Made by a program: the position numbers and the translations under genes. This document shows positions 63,839 to 64,000 of a stretch of 64,000 nt of DNA, one piece after another. Location of the stretch: positions 186,001-250,000 of the forward strand of contig NZ_SLWQ01000001.1 of assembly GCF_004342425.1 (NCBI RefSeq). The letters run 5' to 3'. Each line of letters starts with the position of its first letter. Within the stretch, counting starts at the first letter, position 1. The DNA is from Dokdonella fugitiva. GTDB taxonomy: Bacteria > Pseudomonadota > Gammaproteobacteria > Xanthomonadales > Rhodanobacteraceae. The notes beneath the pieces were generated by a model that was given only the letters and a program-made list of their open reading frames with translations, did no database searches and was not told the DNA's origin.

Positions 63839-64000
63839 ATGGCCGACATCAAGACGTTCCATCTTCCCGACCTCGGCGAAGGCCTGCCCGACGCGACCAT
63901 CGTCGAATGGCTCGTGAAGGTCGGCGGCACCGTGCGGCTCGACGAGCCGATGGTGTCGATGGAAACCGCGAAAGCGGTGGTGGAAGTGCCATCGCCGTTT
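63839..64000 (+). CDS. Dihydrolipoamide acyltransferase (E2), N-terminal lipoyl domain only
   Basis: 54 codons before the window ends. The peptide MADIKTFHLPDLGEGLPDA and VSMETAKAVVEVPSP is a biotinyl/lipoyl domain: the lysine in ETAKA is the lipoylation site, and LPDLGEGLPDATIVEW is the usual start of branched-chain-type E2. It receives the acyl group from the E1 pair upstream. The catalytic domain is outside the window. Confidence 0.9.
   Translation, partial: MADIKTFHLPDLGEGLPDATIVEWLVKVGGTVRLDEPMVSMETAKAVVEVPSPF

Overview
The window is chromosomal DNA from a high-GC gammaproteobacterium, most likely of the order Lysobacterales (Xanthomonadaceae/Rhodanobacteraceae). Evidence for this is the lptF/pepA/holC/valS order, a WxcK/WxcM-type sugar pathway, an H-NS of the short Xanthomonas type, a TonB receptor next to a TPR-sulfotransferase, FADGFD motifs in secreted proteins, and two copies of a 'gggagcggcttcagccgcga' palindromic repeat. 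I saw no tRNA, rRNA, CRISPR array, transposase, integrase or phage gene. Both ends cut through genes: lptF on the left and a lipoyl-domain E2 gene on the right.

Layout. 1-6.4 kb: housekeeping genes (lptF, pepA, a small membrane protein, holC, upp, valS). 6.4-13.9 kb: a minus-strand block that reads, in transcription order, pssA, a GAF-PP2C-HATPase regulator, a STAS protein, an MlaE permease, a 57-residue small ORF, an MlaF ATPase, an MCE (MlaD-like) protein, a PqiC-like lipoprotein, a HolD-like protein and rimI. Most junctions overlap by a few bases. 14-16.7 kb: a DUF4124 protein, proS and H-NS. 16.8-23.5 kb: a surface-sugar cassette (WxcK transaminase, GtrB-like transferase, WxcM fusion, GtrA, a 5'-truncated membrane-protein copy, then its full-length paralogue). 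23.6-32 kb: acetoacetyl-CoA synthetase, a GT-C-like membrane protein, and the reverse transsulfuration pair (cystathionine gamma-lyase/synthase and cystathionine beta-synthase) separated by an AT-richer FkbM methyltransferase. 32-35 kb: DUF465, two DUF4398-type envelope proteins, and pilU. 35-43.4 kb: two TPR-sulfotransferases around a small six-cysteine secreted protein, then a TonB-dependent receptor and an unknown exported protein. 43.7-53.6 kb: a SnoaL-like protein, a large S8 protease, mtgA, a GtrB-like transferase, a secreted beta-propeller protein and a CBS-domain protein. 53.6-58.4 kb: the homogentisate (tyrosine) catabolic operon hppD-hmgA-fah-maiA facing a MarR regulator across a shared palindromic operator. 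58.5-64 kb: a POT peptide transporter, tryptophan 2,3-dioxygenase, and a two-subunit 2-oxo-acid dehydrogenase operon (E1alpha, E1beta, a DUF1304 membrane protein, E2).

Three places deserve most attention. The first is the partner-switching regulator placed between phosphatidylserine synthase and an Mla-type lipid transporter, whose STAS subunit could be its target. The second is the TonB receptor/sulfotransferase locus, where a perfect intrinsic terminator ends two bases before the sulfotransferase start codon and a small Cys/Tyr-containing secreted protein sits between two sulfotransferases. The third is the Gtr-like amino-sugar cassette with a decayed copy of its large membrane protein. All functional statements come from reading motifs and gene order; no database search was run.
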